From assembly GCA_905221615.1 (NCBI GenBank), contig CAJNDT010002924.1:641965-705964 (forward strand): a DNA stretch of 64,000 bases, read 5' to 3'. Numbering within the stretch: the first letter of the stretch is position 1; each line of letters starts with the position of its first letter. Shown here piece after piece: positions 11,660-25,550 of the stretch. This stretch comes from Symbiodinium sp. CCMP2592. Lineage: Eukaryota; Sar; Dinophyceae; Suessiales; Symbiodiniaceae. A program made the translations under genes and the position numbers. Under the pieces are notes generated by a model, which was not told the DNA's origin, ran no database searches, and saw only the letters and a program-made list of their open reading frames with translations.

Positions 11660-12639
11660 AGTTTGCCCCCCACGAACCAAGGCTGCTTAAGCCCCTTGCA
11701 ACTCTTCGACCAACCCACAGTCTCCACCTGTCCAGCCGACATGCCCGATCATGTGAAAGCTTCATGTCAGGACGTCCAGTCCCCGGCTGTGCCATCGGCG
11801 CCACCGCGGCAGGAGAAGGCTGCGGCTCACTTACCGGACGGACCTGCCGGTTCCTGCCTTTGCAGGTTGCTGCTGTGGCTACAGAAGCCAACGGGCAAGC
11901 ATTGCAGGGCTCACGATCCGAGCCGCCGGCAGCGAAACGGCCGCTTGGCTGCACGCTGTCGCTCAAAGTTTCTTCTTGGCGGAGCAGGTTATGATTGTGT
12001 GACGCCATTTGCCCTTCTCTTCGGGAACCGCAAAACCTTGGGTTTGGGTAAGTCTATGTTGCTCCATCCATAGCCGTTACTTGCACTCGTGCTGCATCTG
12101 ATTATAGTGATATAGTCAGATAGCTGCACGAGTTTTCACGAGGCATCATGTGGCAGGCAGTGAACTGTAGTGGCTGCATCCGGATTGTTGTCAATGTGAG
12201 GGCCTTCATGTGTCGCCAGAACCGGGTGGTGTCATGCAGGACTAGCTGAACAGCAGTTGGGCATATATTTTTGATGGGCCAGGTCAGTCCATTCTGCCAA
12301 CCAATCCTTCTATGCTTACGGTCCGCCTGGGACGCCTCACAGCGACTTTGTCAGGCGAGGTCTGTACAAACTGTTCACTGTCTGTGCACAGGCTTAGGGT
12401 TTACGGTTTAGGGCGGAAGTTCGTGAATCGACTGTGTTCCAGGATGCAAGCACAACCGTGCTCTCACACCGGCTCGATAGATACTGCCGCTTACTGTTGT
12501 CCTTCGTTTCCTATTTGTAGTTCTTTGCAGTTGCGGCATGCTGCGGTGTCAGTCGTCCTGTGCTAATTGCTCGTGCTACTGTTTCTTGTGGCCATGATGT
12601 GCTGTGGTATTGTGATTATGAATTGATGACACGGTTTGC

Positions 12640-13250
12640 TGCGCTACGGCTGCGGTGGTGCGGGTAAAAGAAGCGCAGCAGTGTAACTATTGTTTTTTGT
12701 TTTCAATCACTGCTATGTTCGTATTACCAGCATGGTTGGCTTTTCTGTTATTGTTTTTGCTATGGTGATGAGTGATGATGGTTGTTAGGTTTGTTCTTGT
12801 TACTGTTACTTGTTTTGGCGTAGGGTTATGATTATTGCTTCGCTTGCAGTGGTAGGTCGTCGTCGTAGTTGTATTAGCAGTAGCAGAAGCAGCAGTTGGA
12901 AGTCGTAGCCGAAGCCTTTCTAGTCGCAGTCGTAGTCGCAATGATACAGTTTTCGCCAAGAGCTATGACAGCTATGAGTAGTATTCTAGAAGCAGGAGTA
13001 GGAGGAGGAGTAGTAGTAGTAGCAGCAGCAGCAGAAGTAGGAGGAGCAGTGGTGGTGGTGGTGGTGGTAACGGTGGTAACGGTGGTAACGGTGGTAGTGA
13101 TAGTGGAGGACTAATAAATAAGTATAGAGGAAGAAGTAGTAATAGCAGCAGTGCTTACAGATGTTTGTGTTTTTTTTTCTTTTTTATTTGTTGCTCTAGT
13201 AGTAGGAGGACAGGAGCCGTAGCAGCAGTAGTTGTTGTCCTCATTTCTGT
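12640..13250. repeat. Degenerate trinucleotide repeat field
   Basis: Long stretches built of GTA, GCA and GGT triplets, densest at 12990-13100, give low-complexity open frames on both strands. I read it as expanded simple sequence, not coding. Confidence 0.65.
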
Positions 13251-13649
13251 CGTTGGAATGCTGGTTGTCGCCAATTAGTACTCCGCGAAGCAAGTCTAAT
13301 TGAGTTTCATTATAAGGGTGCTGAAAGTTCATATCGGAGATCCCTATCGTAATTCTTGCTTATGTGCTTTTCTGGCGCCATACTGCTGTCACGACTGCAA
13401 TGTTTCCAAATGCTTGCGCAATGGTTATTCCGAGGTTTGATACGAGGTTACTATATTAGTGGACTATGTGTTGCTATATATGGTTACCACAAGGTTACAA
13501 TAATATTCCTATGGTACCCTTCAAGGTTACATAGCAACCAAGATACTATTGGGTTAGTACAAGGCTACTATAGGCATCGTCGTCCTCCTCTCATGGATAG
13601 CAGCGGTGAAGGTCGGAGCAGGGGCAGGTCCTTCTCTCAGCGGCCATGT

Positions 13650-13663
13650 ATGTATGCATACAT

Positions 13664-13703
<40 letters not shown>

Positions 13704-13705
13704 GG
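13650..13705. repeat. (CATATA)n microsatellite
   Basis: Eight or so near-perfect CATATA hexamers. Confidence 0.9.
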
Positions 13706-14467
13706 TTGTATATCTATATGCGCAGACGCACTAACAATAAGAGTAGTAATAACAAGAACAGTAGTAATACGATCTACACGCATACCTACATGGTAACCCA
13801 AGGGCTCTTATATGCGATTGCTTCTTCCAGGATTGTCTCCTCGAAGCTACCGTACCATGCCAGGGCCTCAGCCACTGAGACCCTGGCCACAACAGTTCAT
13901 CCACTGTGCTACTATATGGGCCTAAGTAAGTACCAATACTATTTTGGGGGTTCCTTATTATAACTATAGTATAATGGGCCCCAAATTGCGCTGTGGTAAC
14001 AATTATGACTGAGCAAGTAGAAGGTCGTTTTTGGGGTGTACTATGGTATAAGTACCTGACCAAGTTCCGTAGTGCATCAGGCTCTGAAACCACGTTGTTG
14101 CGTGTGGTTCCAGTGTTTGTGGGGGCATCGTCTACCGGGCGCAAAATTACGACGGAGAGATGGAAGTTGAAGAAGACACGACTTCGTTTCCTTACATGAA
14201 CTGACAGCACCCAAAGCCCTGATATTCTACAGCTCCAGCCAACCCCAGAATCCTGGAAGCCCTTGAAGGCTGACTAGAACGAGTAGTGGCCTATCGCCTG
14301 GTTCTACGAGCCAGGATGATGAGGGTTCTTTGAGTTTCTCGTCATCCTACCACATGGTGAAAATTGTCACATTTTCCAGTGCGATGTGGTTAGGTGACAA
14401 TGCATTCGGCTGGAAAGCTGCGACAAGCGTAGTTCTCCTGGCCAAAGCCGACTTGACTGGAGCCCAG

Positions 14468-14714
14468 GTTCGCCCCGACAAGCCCTCCAGGACGTTGAAC
14501 GATTGGCTGGCGGCCACGACCTCCGTGCCAGAGGCTTCCGCACTTAATGTGAAGGTGCGTTGGGCCTAGACATTCGGCCCGTTTCGTTTGCCGTGATAAG
14601 AGTCGTGCTGCCGCGGCATGCCCGAACTTAATCCTGCATTGAAGGTGCTTAACCTCATTGGCACCTATGGAGCCGAGTTCGACGGCACCAACACCGCGAC
14701 TGCCATGTGTCGCG
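14468..14714 (+). CDS. Two adjoining candidate exons, unidentified gene
   Basis: Exon 14468-14554 (29 codons) has an AG|G acceptor and a GT donor. Exon 14645-14714 has an AG|G acceptor and a GC donor. Joined in phase they read KPSRTLNDWLAATTS, then EASALNVK, then VLNLIGTYGAEFDGTNTATA. The frame and splice pattern match the assigned genes of this block. The FDGTNTATAM segment recalls helical repeats of organelle RNA-binding proteins common in dinoflagellates, but that is only an impression. Flanking exons were not found. Confidence 0.4.
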
Positions 14715-16534
14715 GCTGAAAACCTTTTCGGATCATTCGCAGTAGCTTTAACCTACAAATATGTCGGTATGTAGAAAATACATGTTCGCCTCAGTCTACG
14801 CGATCATGAACGTCTTCTCCATGGTTTAGTGGTGCATGCGGGAATCTGTGACAAGCATCCTGCCTCGAAACCTTCGAACCCCTTTGAACCCTACTGCTGC
14901 ATGCTGCGGTCTATGCTATCACCTGACGCGATAGATGCGATGGCACACCGTCATCGTACGTTCTTGCTAACCATGTTTGTTATGCGACTGATGCACAACA
15001 GGACAGAGCATGATGATTCATCATAGTACATGTGCTGTTTCCCACGGGCTTGACACTATAAGGTTACTACAAGGATACTATAAGCTTACTTAAGGTTACT
15101 ATAGTTCCTATAAGGGTTGCACCATGGCCTCGTCTCATGCGTCCTGGCGTCAGGCATCGGCTGGCGAAGTGGCACCGCGAAGCGCCGCACCACAGGCCAA
15201 GCGGCTGCTCTCAAAAACATAGTAGGGCCATCCCGCAGGGCTTAGACTTCCTTCTTTTACATATCACATAGTAGTGGTATGCCCCAACGGATGATCAGGT
15301 CAATTTTCTCTTCGCTAGATCAAGGAAGTAGGGCAGTTCAGAGTGGCCGCATGAAAGACATTATGTCCTGTGTGTTTGGGTGAGTGTTGCAGCCAGTAGT
15401 GCTGCAGATTTGCCTGGCCCTCAGTTTCCTTTCTTCAGGGCACCCAGCAGTCGCAATAGGTCTGGATGCAAAAGGGCCAGCGACCCACTCGAATGCACCG
15501 CTGCAAGATGGAAGTCAGCGGCACCGGCCAGTACGAGTATGGCAGAATAAGGTTCAGCGTGTTTCGTCCTCCTGCAGCCTGCAGCAACTTGTAAGCCAGG
15601 ATCTTGCTCGACTGGTTTAGTGGGGATTTAGGATTATAGAGTAGGCACCTACCGACCGAGAATCAAACTCACATGTCGAGCACTCGTCGTAACTGGTAAA
15701 TACTAGCCTCTTATAGCCTATACAGTTACTGCTTACCGAACCCAAGAAGCCTATTCTGATTGTTAAGGCCCATGTACCGCCCCTTGAATCCTTAAAATCT
15801 AAGCTAGAGTAACCCTTCAGTAGAAACCCTCTTCTAATTATTAGCGCCCCTCAACCAGGCTCTTCGAGGACCACCGGTGGCACGAGGTTCTCAGCCATCT
15901 GGAGCGCAACATGCAGGCAGCGCCGATGTTAAATCATATACGTAATATATAATGTAGTATAGTACCGTATGATTCTGGAGTGCATATAGTATTTATGAGG
16001 TATGCAGAATATGGTACCGCATACGTAATTCAACGAGCATGTTATCGGACAAGTGCTATGCAGGCTTCAAGAACACGCCACATGCCGCCACCCACGGACA
16101 CCGAAGGGGTAAACAAGCGAACAGGAGGCTCATTAGAAGTTCCTTGGCTACCCACCCTGTCTTGAAGGTAGGGGGTTTAGTCTGAGGCTCTCTTCTAGGT
16201 CGTAGCCTAGCCAGACTTGAGTCAGGTAGCAGAAAGGCGCTCTCTCCAAGACGCACAACCAGATGCCAAAGCCTGCAGCGCAAGCCCTCGACCATGCACA
16301 TCCCTTCAAACTCTGAGGCATTGGAGCCGGAAGAACCCAAGGTCATCCCCAAAATCTTCCGAAGCTTGGAGCCCCGCAGCTTCCAAGGACCATCTCCCAA
16401 CCCTAAAGAATCGAAACTCCGGAGCCCTAAGCTTTCCCCCGAACAAACTCGAAACCCCGAGCACCTACGCCAAAGCAACAAGCCCTTAACCCCCCCTTAA
16501 ACCCTGAAGAACAGTGAACAAGCCCTTAAGATAT

Positions 16535-16638
16535 GGGAGTTTCCGAAAATTAGGGGTACCTTATCCTGGGGTCCTTCAAATAAAGATCCTACTATTTAGG
16601 GTACTATATATTAGGGTCCCCTATTTTCGGAAACTCCC
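16535..16638. mobile_element. MITE-like element, family A (copy 5, with target duplication)
   Basis: Ends GGGAGTTTCCGAAAAT and its exact complement, core GGTCCTTC...GATCCTACTATTTAGGG, flanked by ATAT on both sides. It lies in sequence without a recognised gene. Confidence 0.85.
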
Positions 16639-16786
16639 ATATCTGAGAAGCTCCAGGCGCCAAACTTCCAGAGTCGCCAGCTGACCGGAGCCTTGTGGTC
16701 CTTCGCTACGCTGGGAAGGCGATGGTCACGGAGCGCGCGCTCCAACTCTTGGGGATGAACTTCGGAGGGTCTATGGTGTTGGGGTA

Positions 16787-16855
16787 ATGTAGGAACTTGG
16801 TTTCGAAACCCTGTGCGAAGGCCCAAGGTTGCTTAATCCGGTTCCTACATTAGGA
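16787..16855. mobile_element. MITE-like element, family C (copy 3)
   Basis: Left end TGTAGGAACTTGGTTTCGAA, right end TTGCTTAATCCGGTTCCTAC. Only about 70 bases long, so much of the core is missing. Confidence 0.6.
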
Positions 16856-17061
16856 AGTTTAGGGAGGCCGAGTTTCGGATTAGGACCAGGAGTTAAAGTT
16901 TCGGTTTTTGTTTTGGGCTTTGTGCTTTCAATGGCGTGCAGATTGGAGTTCGAGGCTTCGGGGTTTCGAAACGTTGCGCCTTGGAAGATCTTGGCTTTCA
17001 TGCTGTGGCTTGATGGGCTCAAGAGGGCGGGGATCGCTGTTCCAAGGGTCTTTCGGGGAAT

Positions 17062-17152
17062 ATTGCATTATCATTACTATTATTATCATTATTATGACTA
17101 TTATTATTACCATTATTATTATTATTATTACTATAATAGTATTCTATCGAGC
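17062..17152. repeat. ATT/TAT trinucleotide tract
   Basis: Interrupted TTA/TAT triplets with occasional CA and GA. Confidence 0.8.
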
Positions 17153-17229
17153 TTAGCGATCTGAGAGGGTCAAGCGTAAAGGGCTTTCCGGGCTTAGGGA
17201 GTCTTGAAGTAAGTTGTTCAGCTTCGGGT

Positions 17230-17437
<208 letters not shown>

Positions 17438-18373
17438 TTTACAGTGCCACTTTTGGCGGTTGTTGTCGACGGCTTCCTCACCTTTGGCAACAGCAGCCTT
17501 AAGTGAGAGAAGGCTTTGGGCTAATTCCGAGGCTGTGTTGTAGCGTTTGAGGCATATCGATGCTAGGACAGTGTTGGCACCGAAAGAGTGGGTTGATCCA
17601 AACTCCGAAGTCCCAAGTGCATGCGTGAACTTTCGTCGCAGCTTCGTGGCCCGAGAGCATGTGTGGTTTTCCAAAGCTTGCCCACAGGGCGGGGCACAGA
17701 CTTACCAAGATCTCCCTGCGGAAGAGTGGGGATGCTGAGTCGAATGCCGAGGGCTTCAGGTTGAGCGGCAAAGACATTTGGGGCTGGCAGCGCCGTAGTT
17801 TGGAGTTCGGGTGGTCCCTATAGGAAGCCAGCCTCGTGCCATGGAATCCCTTGGCCTCGAAGTTGGCACGTTGAGTCGTGAGCTGGATAACAACAAGGAT
17901 CCGAATGGCGAAGAACCGTCCGGGCCTTGGACGTTGGGACTTGGGGGCTTTAGGAGCACAGGGCATGATGGGGCTGTCGGATGGGGCATCAGCCACAAGC
18001 CACAAGCTTCTCAGCCAAGCTGAATGAGCTCTTCCACAGACCCAGTCAAACGGAGAGTTGTCGACCAGCTGCAGCCTCCAAATCAGAACACAGAAGAATA
18101 CTGATCCTGAGAGGGATGTAGATGGTTGCGATAAGCATTCGGCCAACGGACCCATTGAGCTGAAAGGGGCAGTAGGAATGCGAACCTGCTCGGCAGCAGC
18201 AGCGGCATGCGGCAGAGTGCGTGTTGACGCTGTCTTCCAACATCTTTCAACATGAGCTTTTGCTCCCACGAGATGATTGCTACTTTAGAACTGGAGCTCC
18301 TAAAGCCTAAGAGTGGTCACAATTATGACGCACACAAGATCTGTTTGACAAGTGGAAACCAACGTTTGTCGAG

Positions 18374-21300
18374 GCGAGAAACGGTCTACCGAGACTTGCT
18401 CCGTCAGCTGGACCGAATCCACACCAGCCAGGAGGACAGCCTTCATAGGGTGGGTTTGCAACGGGGCATATTGGGTACAACACGCATGTGTGCGTAAGGC
18501 CCCATGTAGCCTGGGGCGTACGGTCTCGAATGCATGAGACTGGGACGCGGCCTCGGAACCCTAAAGCAGAAACCGAAACCCTGCTACAACTGTCACCGGT
18601 TTTCTGAAGCCCCAAACCGTAACCAAAACCCTGCTACGCGGGCTCGTCCTTGCGAAGTAGGAGGCCGAAAACCCTAACCAAGTTTAACAAAACCCTAGCC
18701 CCACTTGGATGTTCATGGGTAGCTATAACTCGGGTTATAAGCCCCTTAATATGGGTTATAACTTATCTACAGTTACCCTACTTTAACTCCACTTACAACT
18801 TACAACGCCTAAACCCTAAATCCTCGAACCACATGCCTCGCCTGGATTGTCCGAGTGCGAGCACCGAAACCCTAAATCCTGAGACCAGTATCGCTGCAGA
18901 CCTTGCCAGGCTTTGTCCGAGTGTGGGTCCCTGCAAGCGGGCTTTGTCCTTGCTAGGTAGGAGGGAAAAAATCCTCCCCATGAGCCTCCAAGCGCCTGGG
19001 TGCGAAGGCAAAGATCGACGAGCTCAGCCACGAGAAGGAGACGCTGAAGGCCCGCGTGAGCTTGGGTTTAGGGTTTAGGGAGGTTCGGGAGGATTTCTGG
19101 ATTTGTTGGTACATGTTTTCGATTAAACACACAAGAAGGTGGCTCCACCAAGATCAAAAAGAAGTAGACATGCGATGCAGGCGGTAGATAAGATGAGAGA
19201 ATCGGAAGCAGGCTCAGTATCGTTACCTGGTTGTGTCACGGGTTTGTTGCCAGCTTTTGGGCAATGTTGTTGTGGGTAGGATGTTTAGTAGAAGTGGCAA
19301 TGCCTGGCTAGCTGTTGCCAGCTTTATGCTTTGGACCGTACTTGAGCTGTTTTGAAGGTTGAGTTCTCGGACTATAGGACACACACACACGAAGATGTCC
19401 CAAGCTCCCTCGTTGTGGGGATCTCGGCTGCCCCATGAAGCTGTGCTGTGATGCTGACGTTGATGGTGATGCTGGCGGCGGTGACGACTTTGCCCCTGCA
19501 AGCTTTAGAGCACCAGAAAAGCGTGTATGTGCCTTTTGGCTCATGGTGGGCACCAGCTTCTCCACTGACCGGCTTCAAACCGAAACGCAAGAACCCCAGA
19601 GGCTCGGAAGCCTCGACTAGGAGTGTCCGAAAATGAGGTCGGGCCTCGAAAATATGAAAGCCACAACCCCGAGCCATGCTTGCAAACTCTTAGCCCTGAT
19701 TTAGGGCCTTGTATATACTTATAGTAAAATGAGCCCCAAAGCCCTCTTCCAATTATGAAGGCCCCTATATGAGACACTCAGCAAGTCCTGTAAAGGCAGC
19801 CCTTGTGAAGCTACAGCGAGAGGGCTATCATGCGGGTCGCATGGCGTCGAAGGCCACGGCAAAGAGCCACCTCTAGAACTTTTCGGGGGTTTCGGCTTTG
19901 GGCTTCGGTGTTGGGTTCATGTTCTGGTAGTTTGGGCTTGGGGCGGGGATTTCAAGCCGACATGCTTCCTTACAGGCCTGTACGTCTAGAGTTCAAGGCC
20001 TTGCCAGTTTCTGCAGAAGGTTCTCGGCTAGCTTGTGGTTCATGAGTTAGCAAATGACGCGGGTGGCATGAGCAAGAAGAACACCGGCATGTCAGCTCAG
20101 AAGCAGGCGGGATTGGTGCATCAGGGGAATACTCTTGGACAGATATTAACGATACTCGTCCAAGAAGGAGACCGTTACGGCAGCATGTTTGAAAGAGAAC
20201 GAAACACGATCTGTTCCCGGCATTTTTGAAGAACGAACCTTGGTAACCACGATGGCTCATAGGTTCAGGTGGGTGTCCAGCAGCATCAAAGGCAAAAAGC
20301 TGGACACGCTCCTCGCCACCGAAGCCTGTAACTCCCAAGCTCTCAACCCTAAGGCTCTCAAACTATACAGTAAAGCTCCCGGCCCTAAGCCCTAAAGCGT
20401 AAACTGAACCCGCTGACTGCAAAAAGAACGACACCTTAAAGGGCCCAGAACCTTTAACACCAAAACCCTAAGCTCCCCAAGAGCCCGAAACCTTACACTA
20501 CGCCCCAGAAGCCCTAAACTCAAGTAGAAGCCTGAAAAAGGGTTCCTGATTACATACTGTAGTTTGTCGAATACGGCCTTATCCGAATCATACATCATAC
20601 AGGACTTTATCTTACACCGACTGCAGGAGTCGTCAATGTCGTCCTTAGCTCTGGGCCTCCCTTCCGTGAGCTTCCAGCCTTCGCAGACGGAAGGTTTGGG
20701 TGAGGCTGTTGGGGGGGGGGGCTTTCAGGGGTGCTTTAGGATTTTCAGCGGGCCGTAGGGGATTTTCGGGAGGGGGCTTGTAAGGCTTGGACATCACGGG
20801 GCTTAGCCACTGGGGAGAGGTCCGGTTCAAGGGCCATAGCGAGGGTGTGATTGTTTGGGAGTGTTGTCTCAACACGAGGTTCAGGGATTCCATACGTGAT
20901 CGGGTTACCTGCAGCCGTGGCTTGTGATTGTGGGCACATGCTCAACTCGGAATTTCTTGCGGGGGCACCAGGCATAGAAGAGTTGGCCGTTTTGATCGAA
21001 CTCCGTTGAAAACTTCCACCTCGCCCTCCCACCCTTCCCGTAGAGTCAGACCCCTAGCCCGCGCCTTTTAGCAAGCTGTGCCGCAGGTCCTTGCTGAGCG
21101 AGCGAGTTCCGATGCCATTCCTGCGACGACAGGCCGAGAGATTGCCGCTGCTGGAGCCCAAATAAAAGATTGCAATCACAAGAACCAGACAAGTACTATA
21201 CTGGATTATCTAAACATACGACAGTAACTAGCCTCAAGACTCAAGACGAACTATACCTTCGCGAGATGATGCATCTCTTGAAATGTTTGGATCTCAAGTC

Positions 21301-21480
21301 AAGACGACTCAGCTACCACGAAGGCCCGAAGTCTACGAAACCCAACTTCGAACCCGTGTCGTTTGGTGATCTTCGCGAATGTTCTGTTGTTCAGGTGACG
21401 AGAAGATCCTAGCGATCTCGCATGGGCTGTCGGAAGTTGACGTCCTGCTGGAGGACGACGAGGAGAAGTGCGAGCCCTAG
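18374..21480 (+). CDS. Candidate exons of one or more unidentified genes
   Basis: Five open segments with AG|G-type borders lie on the same strand: 18374-18449 (ETVYRDLLRQLDRIHTSQED, GT donor), 19008-19055 (AKIDELSHEKETLKAR, GT donor), about 20032-20107 (NDAGGMSKKNTGMSAQKQ, possible GC donor), about 21087-21165 (VLAERASSDAIPATTGREIA), and 21395-21480 (ILAISHGLSEVDVLLEDDEE, ending at a TAG). All have the charged, helix-prone look of real exons. The last would be a terminal exon. Whether they form one gene is not shown, and no family is recognised. Confidence 0.3.
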
Positions 21481-23548
21481 CTTTGAGCTGTACGGAAACG
21501 GACCAACGGAGAAGGGCCTTGATGTGTATCTTCACAAGGAGTAAGGAAAGCTCAGAAACGCCAACGCAATCGGATTGACCTCGTTGCCCGGATTCTTTCT
21601 CCTGAGCTTCGGATCTTTCGTCTTCGGCACTGAACACATCACTGAACCCTAAGCCGCAAGCCCGAAACCGTACAGGCTCGTCCCACACTGGGACAGGCCC
21701 ACTTGCCTGAAGTTTCGGGACCCTCGTCGCCCTCATCCTAGACCCGAGCCAGACAGGAGGCAGAGATATTTGCAACGACCAGCATCAACAGTAGTCTATA
21801 GCGGCAGTCTTTACTAGACTAAACCTATCACCAGGTCCTTCTGAAGTATCGCAATCTCCTTCGCTTGGCTTTTCCATGTCTCCCGAGGCCACAAAGGCGC
21901 ATCCAACTCCATCCGAGGTCCGCCCGAGTCCGTAATATAGGGGCCTCCTATAAATACTTACCAACACTATTCTGAGGGTTCCGTATTATTATAAGTATAC
22001 AGTAGAAAGTACCCCAAAACCCTACCCCTACAGTAGATGTCTGGCGTGTTTAGGGATTTTGTTGCTCGGGCCGCTTCGGCTAGAGGGGTTCAGGGTGGTG
22101 CTCGATGATTTTCGGCCGCGGGCATCCGCTAGGATTTGGTGAAGCTTCATTGAATCTGCTCGGGGATTAAGTTGTTGGTGGAGGTGCGAATATTTGATGT
22201 TGGCCTGACAGATGCTGACGGCTCACTCTGCTAGGGATATGTTCTAATGACCACGCATGTGCCGATATGCGAACGGTACACATAAGGAGGTAGAGTTCAG
22301 TGGCGTCCTCATCAGGTATGACTTGCACTGTTGTGGATCTCGGGAAGTGATGCCGAACCGCCGATGATGATGAGGATCACGATGATGGTGCTGGAGGTGA
22401 TGGTGGTGAATGAAGAAGCAGGTGATGACGGCTGCGAGGAGAATATCGATCATGACTCTGCTGATACCGACGGTGAGGATGATGCTGATGATGATGACGT
22501 GTCCTAGTGATGGCGATGGTGCTTGTGCTGGCATTGGTTGCGACGGTGGCGGCGATGGTAGTGGTCGCACAGACGGCGAGGGGAAGGGGTAGGCACACAT
22601 CCACGGCTGTCTGGCAAGTGCCGTCTCCTGCATCCGGTGATGATAGCGGCTTCTGCCATAAGGATGACGATCATCAAGATGTAGTGTAGGAGCATGGTTT
22701 CCACTTCGGCCTTATTACAACTGTTTCCGGTGCAGTAGCTACCAACTGCTAAGGCTTTCGCACCGGGGGGGCCTGGGCGGGCATAGCCGAGGTGGGAGGA
22801 GAACTTGTCACTGTCGACAGCTAGGATGACCGCCGCCCAAGCCTGAGGGACACGCAGTGCTGGAGATGGTAGGAGCGATGTTGCGACAAGCTCTTAGGAT
22901 GCAGCATACCCCCAGATTTCGGAGTGGGATTGACGTCGTGTGCCGCATTTGCTGTTTTCGGGGTTGAGAACCTCTGGGACACAGTCCCCTACTGCTTCTG
23001 TAAATAAACTCAACATGAAAGAATGCTCATGGTATCGGGCTCCAGGTGTGCTGGCCAACACCCATCTCGAACCCGTCGCCCAGCCATGCAGGAGGCAAAG
23101 AATCCCTGTACCTGAAAGCATAAAGCCATAAAGAAACCCCATATCGACGAACCCGCTGGGGGAGCTGCCCAGATCGCTGCATAGACCGCAGGTCATTTCG
23201 TGCTCCGAGCACAAGCACTAGGACTTGGGATCAAACTTGGCCAAGCGCCGTCCCAGGCTTCACAAGCGGAGTTGTATGCTCCCAAGGATCATGTTCGCAG
23301 TATGGCCACACCATGAGATCACCACTACTTGTAGTAGAAAGATGACAGAGAAACAGCGGTCCTGGGGCCCAGTTTTATGATGACGATCATGCTCCTTTGG
23401 GCCAGATCTGAAAGCTGACCAGTTCCCCAGGGCCATGTAGCTGGGATTAGAGAAGCTTTCCTCCTTAAGTTTTAAACAGGATCTCTAAAGCTTCTTTAGG
23501 TTTGAGGGTTGTGAGGTGTAAGGTTGAGCGGCTTCGCTCCCTGACGCC
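21481..23548. other. Stretch without supported genes
   Basis: Holds a CCCCTATA-type element near 21.93-22.01 kb and a degenerate GAT/GGT trinucleotide field at about 22.35-22.58 kb, whose open frames on both strands are repeat-derived. No exon is supported. Confidence 0.5.
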
Positions 23549-23654
23549 ATGCCAGCGGCCAAGCGCCCAGCGGCCTCGCCCAAAGAGACGAGGAAGAAGA
23601 ACGCCAAGGGCGCCGGGCCTCCTGCGGTGGCAGGGCTGATGAAAATCAAAGGAG
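23549..23654 (+). CDS. Candidate first coding exon (Lys/Ala/Pro-rich N-terminus)
   Basis: An ATG at 23549 opens a frame reading MPAAKRPAASPKETRKKN and then a Gly/Pro/Ala stretch ending LMKIKG before a GT at 23655. The basic, disordered character suits an N-terminus. It lies 1.9 kb upstream of the first recognised exon of the protease on the same strand and could be its start. A further weak candidate exon is near 24160-24195 (TNANDAVVSL). Neither link is proven. Confidence 0.35.
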
Positions 23655-25550
23655 GTTGAGGCTTAGTTGAGTGGCTTGAAGGCTCATTCTCGTAGGGCTT
23701 TCAAATGCCTGTACGGATTTAGGACGCTTCAGGCCTTCTTTGGTGAGAACGGGTCGGAGAGTGGCCGAGGCTTTTGGCATAGAAAGGACGAGAAGGCTGC
23801 TCTTGAAGTTGGGCCCTTCTGGCGCCTACACCGGACAAGCTCTAACACGCAGGTTTCCATGGATAACCTCCGCATGTTGTGGTCTTACCTCTCTTATCTC
23901 GGGCCCTTCACCTGGAGTCTTTGCAAATGCGCCTCCAACCGTTGGCTTGAAGAGTCTTGACATCCATAGACAGGTCAATTGCTCTGTCTGCAAGAAAGGG
24001 AGGGAGCTCGGTCAGACAAAACGGCGAAACTACTCCTATCGTTGCTGTGCCATAAGTCGCAAAAGTGCATACTATACTACTGTATACTATACTATACTAT
24101 ACTACAGTATACCATACTATAATAGCTGCCGCAAGACTTCTCGGGCCCCAGGGCGCCTGCTTGGAAGACGCCACTAATGCCAACGATGCAGTCGTGAGCC
24201 TCGGCTTTGCTCGGAAATGGAGGATTTGAAGGGGTCACGGGGTACATTACAGTTGCAACCAATAGACCCCTATATTGTGTGTTCTGGGGCGATTTAATGA
24301 AAGACTGTCAAATTTGGAGCAACCTTGTTTCACCGTCCTCAGGCCTCAGGCTGTACAGATCGAACATTGGACTTCCAGGTCTTGATTTCGCAAGATTTAC
24401 TGTAAGGCGCATCTCACATACCCTACACGACCCGACCTTTCGTTCGATTCGAGGGTTTGCCCTGTGTTTTGGGCAAGTTTCGCAAAGATTGCTTGGCAGC
24501 TTGGCTGATGGCTTCAATGTAGTTTGTACTCAGGGGCCCCCTGCTCCACGGCACATCGCAAGCCTCAGAGATTTCTGCCCCCAGGAAGCTGTCAACGAGC
24601 TCAAAACTGGCCTTCTGTGCCGCCCCGAAATAGTGTTTGGGGGCCCATTATATACTATATGTATATATATATATATATCCGAACACCGGGCCAAGGAAAG
24701 TTTTTGCAGCTGTGTCCGAGCCGAACTATGCGGTTCCCTGGGCTTACAAGCCCCAGGACGAATTCGTTCCAGCCTGGGATTTGAGCTTCCGAGTCTCTTG
24801 AAGACTCTCTGAGTTGGAACCTTGAATTTTCCTTGTGCGGGTGTGAGCGTCGAAATTTTGTTCACTTTGATAGAGGCGTCGGGAAACTCAATAGCAAATA
24901 ACTTGCAATAGCATACCCTGATAGTCCCAACTCCCCATGTTAGGAGCCTACACATACCACCTGTCGGGGCAAAGATTCTTGACGTCATTGAACGCGGGTG
25001 CGCACCATGGAAATGACCCTTATAGGCTTTGGCTGCAGCTCAAGGCCCGTCCGGTACCCAAAGCCCTCCAGCTCAAGCCGTCCGTCATAGATGCCCAAGA
25101 CAAGTCTCGCCGCCAGTCGTTTCTGAGGACGAGCAACCTCCTATGAAAAGTGTAGACCTTCTTGAAGCCTGAACAGCTTTCTTCAGGACGCACGAACAGG
25201 GACTGCCTTTGCCGTTGCCTGGGGCAAGGAGGGTACCTTGCCGGCATGGGAGAGGTTTTAGCGGCTCCGGGTTCGACGGTCTAGAGCACGGCAGCCCAGT
25301 AGTGGATACTGGGGGGGATATAAAGCTGCTTCCAGGTGGGAGAATATAGGGGCCCCAGTATTTCTAACGACTTCGCCCTCCCTGCTGCAAGCAGCTGCAG
25401 ACGAGATGTCGCATGTAGGAAGCATCGGCCTACCAGTTCTGCAGGCGTCAGGAAACTGCCGGGGCGTGCGATACCGAAACCCACGGGCTTGGGCTTGGGG
25501 ATCTGAGATTGGAGGGGTGTGGAAGGGTTAGGAGTTCCGAAGCGTGGCAC
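23655..25550. other. Unassigned segment upstream of the protease
   Basis: Probably intronic or intergenic. It contains a TACTATAC-type repeat at about 24070-24123 and a TATATA run near 24660. The protease exons for the residues before the catalytic His should lie here but were not located. Confidence 0.45.

Larger units (their letters stand above)
11660..14467. other. Repeat-rich stretch without supported genes
   Basis: Open frames on both strands at 11.7-12.0 kb overlap each other and show no splice-consistent homology. From about 12.64 to 13.25 kb the sequence is a degenerate GTA/GCA/GGT trinucleotide field, including runs of GTAGTA and GCAGCA. From 13.43 to 13.58 kb there are repeated AAGGTTAC-type words. 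No gene can be supported. Confidence 0.5.

Noticed and set aside
11242..12073. Overlapping frames on both strands (125-204 residues)
   Set aside because: They run through a MITE-like element and contradict each other; only the short segment 11454-11540 has splice-like borders.
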